From: Hevea brasiliensis
Taxonomy: Eukaryota > Streptophyta > Magnoliopsida > Malpighiales > Euphorbiaceae
Direction: 5' to 3'
DNA: 64,000 nt
Assembly: GCF_030052815.1 (NCBI RefSeq)
Contig: NC_079509.1
Location: 41,844,750-41,908,749 of the forward strand
In this document: positions 36,645 through 49,884 of the stretch, piece by piece
Layout: every line of letters starts with the position of its first letter
How positions within the stretch are numbered: position 1 is the stretch's first letter
Program-made: the position numbers and the translations under genes
Notes under the pieces: model-generated
Database searches by the model: none
What the model was told of the DNA's origin: nothing
Seen by the model: only the letters and a program-made list of their open reading frames with translations

Positions 36645-36649
36645 TGGTC

Positions 36650-36970
36650 TTCATCAAATTCAAATTCTGCCTAATCTTCCTCATCTGGATCCTCTTCCCA
36701 TTCATGGTCATGTTGTTCCTCTCTTACATTTTCTCTCCTACCTCTCCCATTTCTACCCAAATTCAACCTTTCCACACCTATCTCATGTCTCTCCCTATTT
36801 TGATTCCTATCTTCATGACCCCTCCTCAATTCAGTTCTAAGTCCCTCAATGGAGTCTTGAAGATTGTTTAACACCATAGCAAACCATTCAAATTTTTGTG
36901 CTACTGCCCTCCTATACATGGTCTCACTCCTATTCCCTTCAACTTTAGTTTGTATCTCCAAATCATCACC
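36650..36970 (-). pseudogene. G2 gag, N-terminal part
   Basis: An open frame with a coiled-coil-like start (QKFEWFAMVLNNLQDSIEGL) and an acidic/basic low-complexity tail ending EEDPDEED. It is separated from the rest of gag by the 3.7-kb insertion. Removing that insertion with one target-duplication copy gives a continuous reading frame. Confidence 0.7.
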
Positions 36971-37010
36971 AACAACGTCTCTTGCCCTACTAGTTTCCTC
37001 TTATTCCCTG

Positions 37011-37365
37011 GTGTGAGCCAATTGGAAATGAAACTAGACACATAATAGCACATTTTTTATTTAGGAATCATGCCTAGAAAATGACCATAACTTAATGAAC
37101 AAGTAGGTCAAAATTGGGTGTAGTGCACTGCCACTGTACCAAAATGACCAAATGAATAGTATTTGTTCATTTGGCCATAACTGGAGCTATACAGGTCCAA
37201 ATGACTTGATTTTTATGGAATTGGAAAGGTATGACAGAGCACTACAACTTTTATGAAGAACACAACCCAAATTCTATCTATAACCCAGTCGTTTTGCCAC
37301 CCAAAGTTAGTGATTCAAAACTACCAGAACCAAATTAGGTGCCCAGAAATTCTAGGTAGACCAAT
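37011..37365 (+). repeat. Fragment of LTR family found at 32909-36644
   Basis: Aligns in the same orientation with about 34238-34600 (TGGTGTGAG, AATGACCAAATGAA, GAACACAACCCAAATTC-type phrases) and in reverse with 42290-42690. It sits between the cut 5' end of G2 and the cut 5' end of the Athila-like element, so it marks a rearrangement junction. Confidence 0.65.
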
Positions 37366-38515
37366 CCGGACAGCCCTATTCGCTCCACAACCCGAATTAT
37401 CCATTCCTTGGGGATTTCGTGATGATGCCCACAAGGCCATGTGCACCCAGCTTCACACCCAGAAAATTAGCTCCACAAAATACGTGGATTTCATGCTACT
37501 GGAGCAAATCGGGCTACAAGAAGAGATCAACGGACTCCTCGATAGCATCGGGTGGACAAGGTTTGCCCAACTCTAATTCCCCACATACCGGGACACCATA
37601 CTGGAGTTTTTGGGCAGTTTCAAGGTCATCTTATGGCCCACCGACAAGGAAGATAGAGGCAGAATTGAATTTCGCCTCCTTGGTGTCGACTGGGTAATGA
37701 ATGTAGATGAGTTTAATGCCATCTTCAGCTTCGACAGCACTGGCCACCAAGAGATCCCTCGAAACCTCATGCTCTACAACAGCATTGACTTCTTGTATTC
37801 CATAGCCCCGAACATGGAGTCTTATAACTCTAACAAGTCAAAATCCTTGGGTATCACCAGTCCAACACTGCGTTACATGCACCGGTTAGCCGCCCGCACC
37901 ATCATGGGCCATGGTGACAACCTTGGTGTGGTAAACACCAACGAGATCTTTTTCCTGCTGTCTATTGTCACTGGGCAGCGCTGCAGCACTGACTTCTTTT
38001 TGTGCAACCACCTCCACCGCTAATCTCACCAGCCTACTGGGCACATCGTGCTTGGTGGCCTCATCACAACCATTGTCCTCCACTTCGGATTCGTCCCAGG
38101 AGATCACAGGCTGCACTCCGTCAGCAAAACATCAAAAATTGATCAAACCATCTAATATCAATAGGGATATGTAAGAAGGTCGGCAACACCTGCCACCTGC
38201 TTGATGCCGAAGGGAATGCCATCCCTCGAAGAGACGAAGCATAAGAAGGACCTAGCGAGACCTTGCAGCCACAGGCGGAAGCCCAAGAGCCATTCTTTCA
38301 TGAGTCCCCTGCTCGAGTGCCTCCATAGACACCACCACCCAGAGACCCGATCCTCACATGCCTACAGCATATGGAGACCACCATCAACAACAGGACGCTA
38401 GCAATCGAGGACAGCCTCCAGGAAGCCCACAATAAGCTGGACATGCTAATGGAGAGGCTCGATGAAGAGGAGCCATCATCGCCATCATCACCATCAGAGA
38501 CCTTTCAGAGCAAGG
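37366..38515 (+). pseudogene. Athila-like retrotransposon ORF, copy 2
   Basis: 37366-37576 encodes WGFRDDAHKAMCTQLHTQK and a LEQIGLQEEINGLLDSIGW segment. After a stop the frame continues at 37610-38023 with EFRLLGVDWVMNVDEFNAIF, LRYMHRLAARTIMGHGDN and a stop after CNHLHR. A further remnant to 38515 has the EDSLQEAHNKLDML coiled segment. The pattern fits the plant ORF family located between integrase and the 3' LTR of Athila-type elements. No pol lies upstream, so the element is 5'-truncated at about 37365. The family assignment comes from motif memory. Confidence 0.65.
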
Positions 38516-40131
38516 ACTATAGGATAGGTTCTTTATTATAAAATCTTACATACCTTAGTCCTAAACTGCAATCATAGGTCTCTTTTATTTGCTTTTTGTC
38601 CAACCTTTCCATATTTAACACATGATATGCTTTCTTATTATTTTTGTACGGTTTTCTCTAATTTTGCATATTATGTTGACATTGAGGACAATGTCCAATT
38701 CGAGTTTGGGAGGGTACAAGTACATTTCATGTCTTGCATATCATTACATTGCTTAATTTCAGCTATATTATTCTTGTGTATATAAATTCCAAAAAAATAT
38801 TGAAAAATTTTTTGAAAATTTTGAACTTTGAATTGTGAAACTTAGAACTATAACCAATTTCTAGTAAGTTAATAATTGAACTCCACGGGATAGAGGAATG
38901 AACGTATCTGGATAGGCAAAAAAGGATTTTAACATGATGTCTGTGAAAAACTTAATCTCTTTAGTGGAACTAGACTAGTTAAACCCCTTCATAACTATTA
39001 ATCTGTCACATCGAACTTGTGAAGTTAGGAGAAATTTCTTGAAATATAAACAAACCTGAAAATGCCTCACCAGCTCTAGAGCATATCTCTTGGACCTATT
39101 AAGGCGAAATCCTAGCATATGCTTGATGAAGAAATGATTAAGGCATTCTTTGATATAGCCAAATTAAGCCTTAGCCACTCTTAGTCACAATATGTCACTT
39201 GTCCCCAACTTGAGCCTATATTTTTACCTATATGATTTTCCTTGTTTACCCATAATTATTGACCTAGCCCCTAGCCTAAACACATACCTACCCTTTTGAG
39301 GAAGCTAAATGCATAAGTAAAAAGTATATTAAGTGTAAAAAGGAAAATGGAGAGAGGATGAAGAACTCGAGAAAGAGTACAAGTGTGAAATTAAAACCAA
39401 AGAAAAATCTGCCTTCATAACCCAGCAAAAGCAATGAGTTTGGGGGAGAGGACAAAGGGACATACACATAAAAAAAAATTTTAAAAAAAAAGAGAGAGAA
39501 AGAGCAAAAGGGAAAAAGAGTCCCAAGATAAGTATCATGGAAACACGCTTAGCACTATAAGAAACTAAAAGCCCTTCCTCTCCATACAAAATCAGTAGAA
39601 TAAACTTAGTATACTTGATATTTTATGCACCATGCTACCCTCATATTTGCATTCCCTAAAAACCTTTCATTGACAACCAAGTCATTATCCCTTTAGCCCC
39701 ATTACAACCCTTTTAAAGACCTTTTGATCTTTTGAAAAGCAAATATTGCATTAGTGGAGATAGAGAATCGAGATATGCCTATGGAGTTGGAATTAAATTA
39801 AAATCACTACAATCATCCATAATAGAGGCAAATTTAGAGGAGTAAGTGTTTCTCAAATTTATCCTGATAAAATAAGTTATTTGTGACTTATTAATAGCTT
39901 TGCACAGAGGAATAACTAGTCAAAACACTATGAAAGGAGGTGAAGTTCCGAATAGGAAACTATTAGAACCCTTATGCCTTGAAAGAGGGTGAATGGTATG
40001 AAGGATTGGAGGAGTTCAATTATGCGCTTATCGAATTGTTGGTTATATTCCTGAGTTTTTCCCTAAAGTGCGTTCTAAAACAAAGTCTTATTTTGCTTGA
40101 GGACAAGCAAAAGTTTGAGTTTGGGGGCATT
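38516..40131 (+). other. Athila-like 3' spacer with polypurine tract, copy 2
   Basis: Parallels 5284-6850: ACATTGAGGACAATGTCC near 38678 and a final AAGTTTGAGTTTGGGGGCAT just before the LTR. Low-complexity minus frames near 39329-39589 are not genes. Confidence 0.6.
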
Positions 40132-43100
40132 TGATACAATTGAATTGTATAGATGTTTTTAAGCACATTTGTATACTATCTCATAGCATTTAGGTAAGTA
40201 ATCTCATGCATGGTAGTTGATTTCATTAGTTTTTGTAATTTCTATTGTCAAGATCTTAATTCCATATTTTCTGCATCATTTCAGGTGTTTGGGTGAAGCC
40301 CCAGGGCATAGGAGTCCGGAAGGAAACTTGGAAAGGTCAAAGAATTGAGAAAAGTTGCTGATACACCTTACACGGGTCATGTAAACAAAGCCACAGACCC
40401 GTGTAACCTTCTGCCAGATGAAAGCCAGAGAGCCAATGGAGGAACAAAAGTACACGGGTCGTGTAATTGGACCTGTGTAATCTGTAGGGACCCATGTATG
40501 TCACACCTTACCCCTCTGTAAGGCATAACATGATCTCGTAGAATACCTAATGAACTACCGAACTTCACCTACCGATAACTCATTAAGTACCCTACAAGGG
40601 ATTTTAAAATCATTTTCTTACTTGTTAGAAGTGGTGAGCATTTTCTAATAGGTATTAAAACATTTAATTAGAGTTTGAAAACTAGTTAAAATTTTTGTCC
40701 CTTTTTATATTTCTGCAATTTTAGAAAAATTTCGGCAGAGTGCCATTTGTATTTTGATAAAACAGCTCTTCAAATACCTGTAAAAAGTACTTTCAATGAT
40801 TTATCACACCAACTTCATCAAATCAACATCCATCACAACCAATTTTAACATCATTTCTCAAATTCCAAAAATTCAAATCCATAATTTCCAATTCAATATC
40901 ATCCAAAATAATACTAAGTGATTTCATTCAAATTAAAACAAAATACTTCCATTCATATTTCATTAAGGATAAACAATTTACATATATCATTCCAAAAATT
41001 TACATTAGAAAAATCCAAACTAAAATTTATTACAAGTTTTATACAACTGCTCATGATCATTTTCTACATTTACATACATCAAAATAATTTTTACAATCAG
41101 GGTATAAAACATACCCAATAAAACTTTAGGGAAGATGGCTCCACAATTCTTAGCAACTCACTCTGCTGCTCCTCTAGTCTCTATATCTATGATAGCAATA
41201 ACAGTCATCGCTGAGTACTAGGATTCAGTGGTACACAACATACTAAAATAATCTTTATGCGAGATTTAAATCATACTTATTCAAAAATTGAACTGAACAT
41301 GAGAAAAAAATTCAAAACATGACTTATAAAATTTTAATCCAAACAATTTCATTTCAAAAGTCTCAAAATAAATTTCATAAAACACACAGTTATATCATGC
41401 CATTCGAAACATATTAATCTCAATAGCCAGAGGCTTATGAGAAGTCACATCACAAGGCTAGCTAGGTCAAATATATGGGAACCCATTCTTTTTCTTCTTC
41501 TACTAGCACACACCTCAACACTTTAGCCAGAGAATGAATTAAAATTCGAAACTGATTTTCCCCCACTAGTCATGCTAGTGAGGTATTCAAATATATGGTC
41601 ATGACACTGTGATTTCAAAATCATCTTAACAATTTACTAAACATTTATTGCCATTTCAAACATACACAAATAAACTTTCAACAATTTAATGCAAAAGCAT
41701 AATACACATTTCAATACAATTGTGTCACAATTTAATATCTCCATTCATTTAAAAATAATTTGCAGAAGAAAATTTAAATAAATTATATGTTGTGCACAAA
41801 CCTTATACGAGTCGCCTCTTGGCCTTGACTCGACACTTCGGGTTCTTTCTCGGTATTCTTTTCTACTGAAACACACAGTTTCACAGTGTTTCAGTATCAC
41901 AATTTATCATAAATCCAAAAATAAATTCAAATTTACTTATACCAAGCTTTAATATGCTAAACTTAACATTCTTCAAAATTTATATTTCGGGATTACTATT
42001 CACGATACTATTCAAAGTCAATGTGTTGACTTTCTAATGCTTAATAGGTATAGGAATTCCAATTTCACCCACATACTACATTTTGGTTACCTAATTTGTT
42101 GGTTTTGGTTGTTTTCTCAAATTTTAAGTCTTTTAGGAAAAATTGCAAATTTTCAGTTTTGGTGTCTTGTTTTGCACTGTTCCATTGATCATGTTGCTGT
42201 TAGAATTTGGCTAAGTTTTCTTCATAGAAATTGTTCCTTATTGTCTTAACTTTATTTTCCTTTTTTAATCACTCTATTTGGAGTTTTGTAGCTCAAGTCA
42301 TAGCCATTTGAACATGGTTGCCAGATTGGTCTAACCCAGATTTTCTGGGCACTAATTTGATTCTGGCAGTTTTAAGTTACTAACTTTGGGTGGCTAAATG
42401 ACTTGGTTAAAGGCATAATTTAGATTTGTGTTCTTCATGAAAGTTGTAGTTATATGTCATACCTTTCTAATGCCACAAAATCAGGTCATTTGGACCTACT
42501 TAGCCCAAGTTATGGCCAAACACTGTTCATTTGGTCATTTTGTACAGGGCAAAACACCCAATTCCGGATTTGGTCAATTTGTTCACTAGGTTTTTGTCAC
42601 TTTCTAGGCATGATCCCTAAATGAAAAATGTGTCATTTTGTGTCTAGTTTCATTCCCAATTGGCCTCACACCAATTGGGTTGGTAAATATTCAGTTTTGG
42701 TCCCTGAAAGAGACCTTGGTCATACTGCCTGCAGAATGACTATATCCAATCCGAATTTCCATTTGGTTCCAACACTTTCAACACACCACAATTGGTCATA
42801 AATGACCATTCTTCAGCTCAAACAATGTCAAACACACCATTTGACCAATTCTCAAAATTTTGTCTCCCAAACCCTAGGTCCAAAACCCTAACTTCCATGT
42901 TTAGTTCATTTGTTGAATTATAATTGCATATTTAGTACTCATACACTTAATCACACATAACTACTTCATAATTTGCATCAAAATCACCCATTTCAACCTT
43001 AATCTACTACTGGCCAAATTTATATATAGTCCCTCAACAATTATTTTCTTTTCATTTTAAATTAAAATCTAAGTTAAAGTAACTCAAAACATGTATTTTT

Positions 43101-45261
43101 AAACATTAAATTTCAATCTAATGCTTACCTCAACTTGGAGTTTCCTCTTCGTCAATTCCTTCCTTTTCCTCTTTTCTTTTCTTGCTCAAACTTCTTTTCA
43201 AGTGAAATTAACAAGGTTTAATGATGGTAAGTAAGTTTTCTATAGTGGGATTTAAGGCATATAAAGCTTGGTTGGGGTGCTCCAATGAAGTTTTTGAGAG
43301 AGAGTTTGGGAGAGAGAGATAGGCCGGCTGTTTTGGGAAGAAGAAGACTTTTGTTTTTTTTTTTTTCTTTTATGTGATTTTAAGCCTTTAGTAAGACAAA
43401 AATTATCCTAAAATTTTAAATTTTTAATTATTAAGTTTATTGCATCATGCATGATGTAATAAACTTTTTCACTTTTTCAAATTTTTTTTTCTTTTTCATA
43501 TATTTTTCTTTAATTCTTTAATTTAATTCTTGATCCCGAAATTTTCTTTTCTCTGATTTTATTTGACAGTTAGGTCAGGAGTCAGCTCTAGGGGTCAATT
43601 GACCAAATTGCCCCTCGCCGGTTCGATCCAGTTTGCAAATAATTCAATATTTCTTCTGGCTCCCTGACGTAATTATTTGACCTGCTTAACAATTCTTTTT
43701 CATGATTTTCTCTTTTCCACTGTGTTCGCAATAGTCCTAAGGGCCGCGGCGTCACATTTTACTGTTCGAAATTTGAGTTTAAATCGACCTCGCAGTCCTT
43801 CCCGAGAAGGTCACCCATCGCTGTGACTCTCAGCTCATTTAACCTCTTATGTTCTATTTTTCTTATGTATACTTAACTATTTGACAATTACTAATTATTT
43901 GTGTTCAAGGCTTATCTAGTTGTCTTAGACGTGGTTCTAATCCCCTTAATTATTCGAACTGACACCGGTCACCGGAATAGTGAAATATACCAGGCTATGC
44001 AAATAGGGGTGTTACAATGTAAGTCTCTGCCGGCACAAGCTTGAAGAATTTTCTAAGAACAAAAGTACACGGGTCATATAACCAGGCCCGTGTAGCCAAG
44101 GCAGACCCTTGTAAACCTCTATGCCAATGCAAGACTCCTCCATTCCGCTCCAGTAAGTTACATGACTCGAGGCCGTGTAGTGACACACGAGCCGTGTATC
44201 ATGCGGCAGCCAGTTTCCTAACCCGAATTCCCGCTCTTGTTTACACATTCAAAACAGACTCCTAAGGCTTTTTAGACTCAAAATGACCTAACTCTAGAAC
44301 AGCTATTATAGATAGAAGCAGAAAATATCAAGAAAAGGGGGATCAATCTTTTTATAGAGCTTTTTAGGAGTTTTAGAAGAGTGCTCGCTTCTGCACTCTC
44401 TTCAGCCATCTTGAGGAGAAGAATATCAGTATCAAGGAGGAGTTTTTCAGCTGAAGTTTTACAAAATCAAAGTTGCAAACCCTCTTCGGTTCTTTCATTC
44501 CATTTTCTTAGATGGATTTTTATTGTTCTTTACTTCATTGTTATTATGTTTGCTGAACTCACCATGAGTGAGTAACTTTCATATTCTGGAATTGGGAGAG
44601 TAATGCTTATAATCATTATTATGGATAAACATTAAGTTTTATTTATTGGATTTGAGATTTGTTCCTTGATTTAATTTCTTGTGATCTTAATGCATGCTAT
44701 GTGTTGGTACCCACCTAGTATTGATTATAGATATTAATTGAAGGACTAAAAGGTAAAGATTAATATTAGAAAATCAAGATTTTAAACCTAGGAAATCTGA
44801 CCTAGAGATAGGCTGATAACCTTTGTGGAGTTTCAAAATTAATCAAAGATCTTAAGGGGTTTTAATTAATTTAATCACCACGAAAGTAGGGTTTAGGTTG
44901 ATTCAAACACACCTTGAATGCCTTGAGAGAGGACCTAAGATATCTTAGGATTAATTTCCATCAAGGCAACTGATTCTCAATCCAATGAATAAACGAAGTC
45001 ACATCCATAGTAAGATTCAAGTGTGAAATCTTAATTCCAGAATCATTTCAAAATAGATTATCCAATTTAGATTTACTATCCTTTTTATCCCAGCTTTCAA
45101 AATAGATAAATTTCACTTCCTTATTATATTCGACTGCCTAGACAGTCAAAATTACTGTGTAAATTGGTACTTACTAATCACATTCCTCGTGGGAAGATAC
45201 TCTACTCACTACTTTATTACTTGTTAGCGATCCGTGCACTTGTGAAGTTGTAAAACCAACA
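40132..45261 (+). repeat. 3' LTR of Athila-like element copy 2, split by insertion
   Basis: Begins TGATACAATTG and ends near AAAACCAACA. The LTR sequence is 40132-40498 plus 44017-45261, about 1.6 kb, matching 6851-8433. The interruption at 40499-44016 falls within the ACACGGG/CCCGTGT repeat block. Confidence 0.75.
40499..44016 (-). mobile_element. 3.5-kb solo-LTR-like insertion
   Basis: Flanked by a perfect 5-bp duplication ATGTA (40494-40498, 44017-44021). On the minus strand it starts TGTAACACCCC and ends GGTGTGACA, i.e. TG...CA. It shares the block 42290-42690 with 34238-34600 and 37011-37365 in inverse orientation. No primer binding site, polypurine tract or protein is visible inside, and no second LTR, so it is a solo LTR or an LTR-sized non-autonomous element. 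Frames at 40918-41121 and 42037-42249 carry no domain. Confidence 0.8.
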
Positions 45262-48200
45262 AACAAGCACTCATTTCACTGTGCTTTCGAATGTATTTTT
45301 AACATACATAATGTAATCTATAATTTAAAAAAAATAAAATTAAAATTTTATAATGATAATGCACTAAACTACAAAATCCATTTTAAAAATTATCCTATTT
45401 TCTAATTTTATAAATAATTTTCTTCCAAATTAATTTAGGTATGCAACCTTATTATGCAAATTAATATTATTTTAAATTATAAAAAAATATAATATAGGCA
45501 AATCAAACTTATTTAAAAAAAAAAGTAAAATAACAAATTTTGAATAAAATTAATTCACTTAACTAACTTGCATTTTTTTTTGTTAATTTATTTTAATTTT
45601 TAAATATCTTCGCCCATTTATAATATTTTAAAATTTATTATTATATTACATATAAGTTTAAAATTATATGTTATTATTATATATAACGCATAACTTTCAT
45701 AAAAATATTATTCAAAATATAATATTTTTATCTATATAATTAATTAAAATAATATTATAATTATTATTTTAATTTAAGTAATTAAATATAATATTTATAA
45801 TACTATGACAATATAATATCACGTATAAAAAAATTAATAGAAAATTATATATTAAAAAATTGAATTTCAGGAGAATATATTTGAAAACAATAACATATAT
45901 CACACGTTACAGGAAAAACTAGTATAAGTAAAAATATAAAATGACTAAAAACAAGGCAAAACGAATGCAAACTATTCTCTAAATACCTATATAAAATGCA
46001 TACATCACAATACAGTTAATGATTTAAATTTTATTTTAATTAAATTGAATAAATAATTTTAATAATTAAATAATAATTTTATTTATGGAATGTAAGTATA
46101 ATATTTTATATTATTATAAAGCAAAATTAGATTAGATATGTTTTCAATATAATTTTTTTTAATTTATTAATCACATTAATATAATAAATATAAAAAAAAA
46201 ATAGTCACAACATGTTATGCAACCATTTAAAGCTGTTTTAACTCTATTTTAAATTAAAACGTAATCAACCATCTATATTTTTTTAGAGAGAGAGGAGCTC
46301 TGTCTTCTCTCTAGCTAAAACCCGTCTCACTTGTTTTCCATTTTCCTAATCATTTCTCCTCTTCTTCTTCCACGTGTTTTCCCAAGTGACAACTTCTCCT
46401 TCCTTTTTTTTTTTTAATTTTTTAAATTTTTCTTAATAATTCTTAAATATGTGTCTGTTAAGAATAAATTATGAACATATATCTGAAAATTTATTATTAT
46501 AGATAAATTTTAAGTGTTTAAATTCTAAAATTTGTCCTATTTTAAATTTATGTACTATCTCCTTATTGGGTTTTGTTATGTTTCTTTCTTGAATAGAGTT
46601 ATTATATTTGTTTGTTATCATTTTTTTTAAAGGATAGAGCTCTACAAAGTACAATCCATTTTTTTAATAGAAGTTCTGTAAGTTGCATGCACAATCCACC
46701 TATCAGTCAATTTACATTCTTGGTCAATACTATTAAATTTTTTGAATTCTTTATATTTTTTTTTATATAAGTAATTTATTTATACAAAATTATAATATGT
46801 TACTTTTTTTAGAAAAAAAAAATCTATCATGCATATAAAAAAAGCCAAATTTTCTCTTGAACCTGTCGTGTATCATTTTCTAAAGAGAGTTTAACTTACT
46901 AATTATTTATTATTAATTTTTCTCTAATTTTATTATATTAATATTTTATTTTCCCTGTAATCATTTATATTATATTTAAAATTAATATATATTATAACCT
47001 ATATATTTATATAATAAAAAAGTAACTGTCATTAATTATCACAATAATTGTTATTATTGTTATTTAAAATAAAAACAGTTTCGTTTAATACTATAATTAA
47101 TTAGTTTAATTTGCATAATTGTCATTTCTTTTAATAGAATTTTTTTCAATTTAAATTTATAATAATAATAATAATATATTATAAAAAGTAATTGATAACC
47201 GTTAATTTAAGGCCATATGCTATTCAATTCAACATCAACCAATGAAACAGTTATGGTATTTGATATATATATATATATATATATATTTCAAACTCAACAG
47301 CCAAATTTTAAGGGCCAAGTTTAATAGGTAATTTTTTTTTATTAAAATTATTTATTGATGAAATTAAATCTTGATTTAATTTTTTTTTTTATTTTACTTA
47401 TAAATAAATAGCATTTTGTGTCATTTCAACACAATTTTTTTTTTTGCTTTTTAATTAAGTATTATCTTTTTCAACTAAGTGCTCTTAAAATTTCTTTTGA
47501 TTTACTCTATCAATTTTATTATTTTTTTTTAATTATGAATCTCGATGCTCAAAACTTATTTATATTTTCCGCTCTTGATTTTTTTTTGACATGAGGAAGA
47601 ATTCATTAAATCTTAAAGGATAGTGATCAGTTGTGTCAGAATTATCGTCGGTATCACCATGCCTTTAACAAATATTTTATTATTATTATTTTCTAACACC
47701 AGCTAATTAATTTGGGACCTAATTAATAAAAATATCTTATTTAATTTTTTTTATACATAAATTAAAAAAATATATTTTCTTTAATGTATTTTTTTCCTTA
47801 AATCATTAAATTATATTTAAAATGTCACTCCAAAATCACTCTACTTGACTTTATAAAAGTGTTTGCTATTTTTAATACTTACACTTTTAAAATTAATACA
47901 TATTGTAACCTACATAATTAATTAATAAAATAATAACCTTTATTATCATAATATTAACTGTCATCAAATTAGCATAATCGTTATTATCATTTAAAATAAA
48001 AATAATTTAGCTTACTATTATAATTATAACTAAAATCTACAAGATATGTGACACTTTTATATATATTTTTAATCTTTTTTATTTAATTATTTTTATGAGT
48101 GATTATATATTTGAATTATATATGTTAATTAATTTTTTTTTCATAGAAAAAAATTATAAAAAGTGATAAAAAAAAATGGAAAATATAAATTGAATATATA

Positions 48201-48960
48201 AAGATTAAAAATAAAGTATTAAGACTCTATTTATTTTATAAAAAATAATTTATATACAAAAAAATATTTTATAAAAAATATTTTTTATAAAAATATTTTT
48301 TATAAAAATATTTTTTATTATTTAATTATAATATTAAATTAATAATATATACTTATTTCATATAAATATTTTTATATTTTAATAAAATTATTAAAATATA
48401 AAAAATAAAAAATATCTTTCTTTGAAGTCCTTAAAAATAACTTAATTTTATCTTTAAATATACAAATATTTTTTATTAATTTATTTTTTTAAATACTCAA
48501 AATGTTAAAATTGATAAAATAAAACGAAGCCTAAAACTATAAATTTAGTAACCAAATCAAATTATATAAAAAAATGTTAAAAATAAATTTAATAAAAGAA
48601 AATAATAAAATTTAAATTAAATATATATATATAATAATTTTTATACTTCTATACTTTATTTTTAATTAATAAAATAATAAAATATCTGCCCTTTCCCCAA
48701 AAAAGAACTAAAACATAATTAAAAGAAGTCCAGTCAAGCGGTCGCGTGGAATTATTCAGACGTAATGCTTACGATTCAGACTGAATTGCAAATAACGCCA
48801 CACATTGTCATTTCCAAACAAATGTCATCTAAGTCACTATCAGAATTTAGAAAGAGATTGTGCAGACCACAAACTAGACTGGACTATTCAGTCTCCGTAC
48901 CAATTTCTCAAGTTGGCTCATTAACTTAATTTTATATTCAACGGTTTTTTTTAATTAGTG
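45262..48960. other. AT-rich intergenic DNA, no gene
   Basis: Very AT-rich with frequent homopolymer runs. Contains an (AT)12 run at 47263-47286 and short ATAAAAAATATTTTT-type self-complementary stretches at 48240-48330. A less AT-rich patch at 48725-48900 has no open frame or recognised element. Confidence 0.5.
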
Positions 48961-48966
48961 CAATAG

Positions 48967-49878
48967 TCATGGGCGGAGTCAGGTGAGGGCCAGAGGACGC
49001 ATTGCCCCTTTAAATTTTAAAAACTTTTGAGAATTTAAAGGTAATTTTTAAAAATTAATTTTTTTATTTTTATATTAAATTTTAATAAATATTAAAATTT
49101 GAGAGTTTTAAAAATTTTAAGTGAGTTTAATAGTAATTTTTTATAAAAAAATTTTAAAATTTTTTAAAAAAAATGATATAATAAAATATAAATTATTAAA
49201 TTAAAAAAAATTTAAAATATTATTATCAATTGATCTTATACTTTTTATTAATTTTATTTTATTATTTTTTTAACTAATAAATCTATAATTATTAATTTTA
49301 TTTTTTAAAATTTAAATTATTATATAATATCATTAAAAAAAATTTAACATAATTTTTTCATATTTTTTCATCAATTTAAAATATTAGTAACTTTTTTCTT
49401 ATAATCTCATTACTATTTAAAAATTTTTTTCTTACTAAAATATCTTAATACTCAAGTTAGAAAAAAAAAATCTTTCATAATATTAAAAGTTAAATTATAT
49501 TATTTATTTTATTTTATATATGATTTTAATAGGATTTACTTTTTATAATTTTACAAAAAATAAATTTAAAATAAATGAGATAAATTTTTTAATATTAGAA
49601 AATTAATATATTTTAATTTTAATAATTCGTAATATTAATTATTTATTAAATTTTTAAACTTATAACAATTCCATTTAATTTTTAACAAATCAATTTAAAA
49701 AAAATTAAAGCGTTTATTTTTATTATTATATCTATTAAATATTTTTATTTTATAATTATAAAATTATTATTATTATTAATTAATAAATTTCTTTAATTAA
49801 TATTTAAATAAATAATTTATTAATAAATTATATATTTTAATTAGATCTTTTAAGTCAAAATATTGATTCCGTCGTTGA
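48967..49878. mobile_element. Candidate non-autonomous DNA transposon (912 bp)
   Basis: The left end TCATGGGCGGAGTCAG and the right end read in reverse, TCAACGACGGAATCAA, are imperfect inverted repeats. Both flanks are CAATAG (48961-48966, 49879-49884). The interior is AT-rich and non-coding. The GGCGGAG end resembles that of the small element at 60664. Confidence 0.5.
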
Positions 49879-49884
49879 CAATAG

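Larger units (their letters stand above)
28563..37005 (-). mobile_element. Degenerate Ty3/gypsy element G2, interrupted by 3.7-kb insertion
   Basis: Gag, protease, reverse transcriptase, RNase H and integrase follow one another on the minus strand from about 36970 to 28563, in Ty3/gypsy order. It is broken by many stops and frameshifts, lacks an identifiable 5' LTR (cut near 37010), and is split within gag by 32909-36644. Its 3' LTR probably lies at 27661-28562. The gag and pol style resembles plant chromovirus-type elements, but no chromodomain was identified. Confidence 0.85.
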
